A stretch of DNA of 8,751 nt from an uncultured Bacilli bacterium. Lineage in GTDB: Bacteria > Bacillota_I > Bacilli_A > RF39 > UBA660. The stretch lies in NCBI GenBank assembly GCA_944351315.1, contig CALVPL010000103.1, forward strand, positions 1 through 8,751, in the 5' to 3' direction. A program made the position numbers and the translations under genes. Positions 5,472 through 8,751 of this stretch are shown here, piece by piece (the stretch's first letter is position 1; each line of letters opens with the position of its first letter). The notes under the pieces are model-generated. The model was not told the origin of the DNA, did no database searches, and saw only the letters and a program-made list of their open reading frames with translations.

Positions 5472-7374
5472 CGGCAACTATGGCGATAGTGCTATTCAAG
5501 TCTTAGAAGGATTAGAAGCTGTTCGTAAACGTCCTGGAATGTATATTGGAAATACGAATGAAGCAGGTCTTCATCATTTAGTTTGGGAAATTGTCGATAA
5601 TGCTGTGGATGAAGCTTTAGCTGGATATTGTGATGATATTGAAGTAGAAATTGAAAAAGGTAATGTCATTACTGTTAAAGATGATGGACGTGGTATGCCG
5701 ACTGGAATGAATGCTAAAACAGGACTTTCGACGATTGAAACGATATTTACTGTGTTACATGCTGGTGGAAAATTCGGCGGTGGCGGATATAAAGTTTCCG
5801 GTGGTCTTCATGGTGTTGGTGCCAGTGTTGTTAATGCTTTATCTGATTGGTTAGAGGTAAGAGTATATCGTGATGGAAAGGTATATTTTCAACGTTTTGA
5901 AAATGGAGGACATCCTGTAGAATCTTTAAAAGTTATTGATTCATGTAGTGAAGATCGAACAGGAACGACTGTTACTTTTCATGCTGATCCAACAATGTTT
6001 GAAACAACTGTTTATAACTGGGATATTTTGTATAAACGTTTACAAGAAATGGCTTTTTTAAATAAAGGAATTAGAATTACTTTAATTGACCATAGAGAAG
6101 ATGAACGAAAAGAAATTTTCCATTATAATGGCGGTATTATTGAATATGTTCAAATGTTAAATAAAAATAAACAACCTTTATTTGATGATGTAGTTTATGT
6201 AGAGGGTAGAGAAAACGATGTTTTAATCGAAGTAGCTATGCAATATAATGATAGTTATAATGCAGCTATTTATTCTTTTACAAATAATATTCATACAACT
6301 GAAGGTGGAACACATGAAGATGGAGCAAAACAAGCTTTAACAAGAGTTATCAATAATTATGCAAAACAAAATAAACTTTTAAAAGATAATGATGATAGTT
6401 TGACTGGAGAAGATGTTCGAGAAGGAATTGTTATGATTGTTTCTTGTAAACATCCAAATCCTCAATTTGAAGGCCAAACAAAAACAAAACTTGGTAATAG
6501 TGAAGTAAAAAAGATTGCTAGTGATGTTTTTGGCAATGGATTAGAACGTTTTTTAATGGAAAATCCGGATGCTGCTAGAGCTATCATTGAAAAATGTATG
6601 ACAGCTTCAAGAGCTAGACTTGCTGCTAAAAAAGCAAGGGAGTTAACTAGAAGAAAAGGCGATTTAGACATTACAAATTTTTATGGAAAATTGTCTGATT
6701 GTAAAAGTAAAGATCCTTCAGAATGCGAGATTTTCTTAGTCGAGGGTGATAGTGCGGGTGGTTCTGCTAAAAAGGGTAGAAATAGTATGACTCAAGCTAT
6801 TTTGCCTCTTCGTGGTAAAATTTTAAATGTTGAAAAGGCTCGTTTAGATCGTGCTTTATCTAATGAAGAAATTCGAACCATTATTACAGCTTTTGGAACA
6901 GGTATTGGTGATGAATTTGATTTATCTAAGTTAAGATATAATAAAATTATTATTATGACCGATGCCGATGTGGATGGTTCTCATATTCGAGTTTTATTAT
7001 TAACCTTGTTTTATCGCTTTTTTAAGCCTATTGTAGAGGCTGGTCATGTGTATGCGGCTCAGCCACCATTATTTAGTATTAAACATGGTAAAACGATAAA
7101 ATACGTATTAACTGAAGAAGAAAAAAATGAATATATTGCTAGTTTGCCACCAACTACAAAATATGAAATCGGAAGAATGAAGGGGTTAGGTGAGATGAAC
7201 GCCGACGAGTTATTTGAAACAACTATGGATATTGAAAAACGTACTTTAAGACAAATAACGGTAGATGATACAATTGCTGCAGATGAAATTTTTTCAACAC
7301 TTATGGGTGAAGAGGTTGAGCCAAGACGTAAGTTTATTGAAGAAAATGCTCAATATGCAGATTTGGATATTTAG
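5455..7374 (+). CDS. gyrB: DNA gyrase subunit B
   Basis: ATPase half of gyrase (A2B2), which introduces negative supercoils. The 639-residue protein has a GHKL ATPase domain with catalytic Glu45 and Asn49 in EIVDNAVDEA, DDGRG at 76-80, the ATP lid GGLHGVG (116-122) and the QTKTK loop at 341-345. The TOPRIM domain has EGDSAGGSA at 430-438 and DADVD at 503-507 for metal binding. It ends EENAQYADLDI, close to the NLDI/NLDV ending of other GyrB proteins. KGLGEMN (576-582) is intact, but it is preceded by GRM where most GyrB have QRY. An upstream in-frame GTG (5449) overlaps the ribosome site GGAGG (5441-5445); ATG 5455 has 9-base spacing and is chosen. It overlaps recF by 17 bp. Assignment as GyrB rather than ParE rests on position, length and ending. 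Confidence 0.98.
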   Translation: MKEENNGNYGDSAIQVLEGLEAVRKRPGMYIGNTNEAGLHHLVWEIVDNAVDEALAGYCDDIEVEIEKGNVITVKDDGRGMPTGMNAKTGLSTIETIFTVLHAGGKFGGGGYKVSGGLHGVGASVVNALSDWLEVRVYRDGKVYFQRFENGGHPVESLKVIDSCSEDRTGTTVTFHADPTMFETTVYNWDILYKRLQEMAFLNKGIRITLIDHREDERKEIFHYNGGIIEYVQMLNKNKQPLFDDVVYVEGRENDVLIEVAMQYNDSYNAAIYSFTNNIHTTEGGTHEDGAKQALTRVINNYAKQNKLLKDNDDSLTGEDVREGIVMIVSCKHPNPQFEGQTKTKLGNSEVKKIASDVFGNGLERFLMENPDAARAIIEKCMTASRARLAAKKARELTRRKGDLDITNFYGKLSDCKSKDPSECEIFLVEGDSAGGSAKKGRNSMTQAILPLRGKILNVEKARLDRALSNEEIRTIITAFGTGIGDEFDLSKLRYNKIIIMTDADVDGSHIRVLLLTLFYRFFKPIVEAGHVYAAQPPLFSIKHGKTIKYVLTEEEKNEYIASLPPTTKYEIGRMKGLGEMNADELFETTMDIEKRTLRQITVDDTIAADEIFSTLMGEEVEPRRKFIEENAQYADLDI

Positions 7375-7384
7375 GAGGTAAACT

Positions 7385-8751
7385 ATGGATCGTTTAGAAA
7401 AAAATAATATTGTTACAGAAGTTAGTAAGTCTTTTGTTGATTATTCTGTAAGTGTTATAACCTCACGTGCTTTACCAGATTTACGAGATGGTTTAAAGCC
7501 TGTTCATCGAAGAATTTTATATTCTATGTATCAATCTGGCTATACTTATGATAAACAACATAAAAAATGTGCACGTATAGTTGGAGATGTTATGGGTAAA
7601 TTTCATCCGCATGGTGATTCTTCTATTTATGATGCATTAGTGCGGATGGCTCAAGATTTTAGTTATAGATATCCTCTTATTGATGGACATGGAAATTTCG
7701 GTAATATGGACGGTGATGGTGCTGCAGCAATGCGTTATACTGAGTCTAGATTAGCAAAAATTTCTGCTGAGTTATTAAGAGATATTAATAAAAATACAGT
7801 GGATATGACTCCAAATTTTGATGAATTAGAAGAAGAACCAGTTGTTTTACCGAGTAGATTTCCTAATATTTTAGTAAATGGTACTATGGGAATTGCTGTA
7901 GGTATGGCAACGAATATTCCTCCTCATAATTTAGGAGAAGTTATTGATGGATGTGTTGCGTATATTGATAATCCAGATATTGATACAATGGGTTTAATGC
8001 AATATATCAAAGGACCTGATTTTCCGACTGGAGCCACGATTTTAGGTAATAGTGGTATTAAAAAAGCTTATGAAACAGGTCGAGGAACGATTACTATTCG
8101 TAGTAAAGCGAATATTGAAGAGAAAAATGGTCGTTTTCAAATCGTTTTTGAAGAAGTTCCATATGGTGTAAATACTTTAGAATTAAAAAATAAAGTAGCT
8201 GAACTTGTTCATAATAAAGTGATAGATGGGATTGCTGACTATCATTCGGATTTAAAAGACGGGATTAAGATTACAATCACTTTAAAGAGAGATGCGAATC
8301 CACAAGTTGTTTTAAATAATTTATATAAACATACATCTTTCCAAATTTCTTATGGAATTATTTTGTTGATGATTGATCAAGGAGTTCCTAAAACATTAGG
8401 ATTGAAAGATATTATTAGCAAATATATTGATTTCCAACGAGAAGTAATTGTTAGAAGAACGCGTTTTGATCTTGAAAAAGCTGAAGCTCGTGTTCATATT
8501 TTGGAAGGTTTAAAGATTGCTTTAGATCATATTGATGAAGTAATTAAAATTATTCGTGGTAGTAGAACAGATGTTCAAGCTAAAGAAACTTTAATGAGTC
8601 GTTTTGGACTTTCAGAAATTCAAAGTGATGCGATCTTAGAAATGAGATTACGTCGTTTGACTGGCTTAGAAAAAGATAAAATTGAAGCAGAATTAGCTGA
8701 ATTGTTGAAGAAAATTGAAGAATATAAAGCAATTTTAGCTAGTGATGAAAA
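7385..8751 (+). CDS. gyrA: DNA gyrase subunit A, 5' part (cut by window end)
   Basis: DNA cleavage and rejoining subunit of gyrase; 455 codons are present, a little over half of the usual 820-870. It begins MDRLEKNNIV, then the winged-helix domain with LPDLRDGLKPVHRRILYSM, and catalytic Tyr118 in AAAMRYTE. The quinolone-determining region reads HPHGDSSIYDALVRMAQ with Ser79 and Asp83 at the positions of E. coli Ser83 and Asp87, the unmutated state. The tower domain follows, then the start of the coiled coil (from about 355, rich in Lys, Glu and Leu). The rest of the coiled coil and the C-terminal beta-pinwheel lie beyond the window. AGGAGG (7373-7378) overlaps the gyrB stop, with 6 bases to the ATG. 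DGHGNFGNMDGDGAAAMRYT is closer to GyrA than to ParC, and the gyrB neighbour agrees. Confidence 0.98.
   Translation, partial: MDRLEKNNIVTEVSKSFVDYSVSVITSRALPDLRDGLKPVHRRILYSMYQSGYTYDKQHKKCARIVGDVMGKFHPHGDSSIYDALVRMAQDFSYRYPLIDGHGNFGNMDGDGAAAMRYTESRLAKISAELLRDINKNTVDMTPNFDELEEEPVVLPSRFPNILVNGTMGIAVGMATNIPPHNLGEVIDGCVAYIDNPDIDTMGLMQYIKGPDFPTGATILGNSGIKKAYETGRGTITIRSKANIEEKNGRFQIVFEEVPYGVNTLELKNKVAELVHNKVIDGIADYHSDLKDGIKITITLKRDANPQVVLNNLYKHTSFQISYGIILLMIDQGVPKTLGLKDIISKYIDFQREVIVRRTRFDLEKAEARVHILEGLKIALDHIDEVIKIIRGSRTDVQAKETLMSRFGLSEIQSDAILEMRLRRLTGLEKDKIEAELAELLKKIEEYKAILASDE

Noticed and set aside
6462..6671. Minus-strand open frame of 69 codons inside gyrB
   Set aside because: It lies entirely within strongly conserved gyrB coding sequence (QTKTK to RRKG region) and has no family resemblance.

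Overview
This window is the chromosomal replication-origin neighbourhood of an AT-rich bacterium of the Bacilli type. All seven genes point rightward: dnaA, dnaN, an unrecognised four-segment membrane protein, a short comK homologue, recF, gyrB and the first half of gyrA. The standard genetic code is used: tryptophan is TGG and no reading frame runs through TGA, so this is not a Mycoplasma-type code. The presence of ComK, the low GC content and the absence of yaaA (between dnaN and recF) and remB/yaaB (between recF and gyrB) suggest a Bacilli lineage some distance from Bacillus, perhaps Erysipelotrichales-like or an uncultured gut group. That placement is inference.

Layout. Bases 1-463 hold no gene. 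They carry three 22-bp direct repeats (19-121), then a dense field of DnaA boxes and T-tracts (117-380), then a probable dnaA promoter lying over two boxes. dnaA follows (464-1861). The dnaA-dnaN gap (1862-2010) has more boxes, including two perfect boxes placed end to end (1943-1960), followed at once by an almost pure A/T stretch, the likely unwinding site. This is a bipartite oriC as in Bacillus subtilis, with dnaA between the two box clusters. dnaN (2011-3129), the membrane protein (3212-3736), comK (3814-4275) and recF (4362-5471) are separated by gaps of about 80 bp. recF overlaps gyrB (5455-7374) by 17 bp, and gyrA (7385 to the edge) starts 10 bp after gyrB.

How the genes work together. 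DnaA opens the origin, DnaN is the polymerase clamp, RecF loads recombinase at gaps and stalled forks, and GyrA/GyrB remove the supercoils made by replication. The unusual member is ComK, the master activator of DNA-uptake genes in Bacillus. Here it sits inside the replication cluster and lacks the C-terminal tail that the MecA adaptor recognises in B. subtilis.

Main points for a second look: the tail-less ComK at the origin; a 21-bp perfect inverted repeat that places a copy of the tandem DnaA-box pair inside the dnaA coding sequence; a perfect extended -10 followed by a hairpin and T6 tract ahead of recF; the 22-bp repeats at the left edge; and a recurrent TTCGACATT word in three intergenic gaps.
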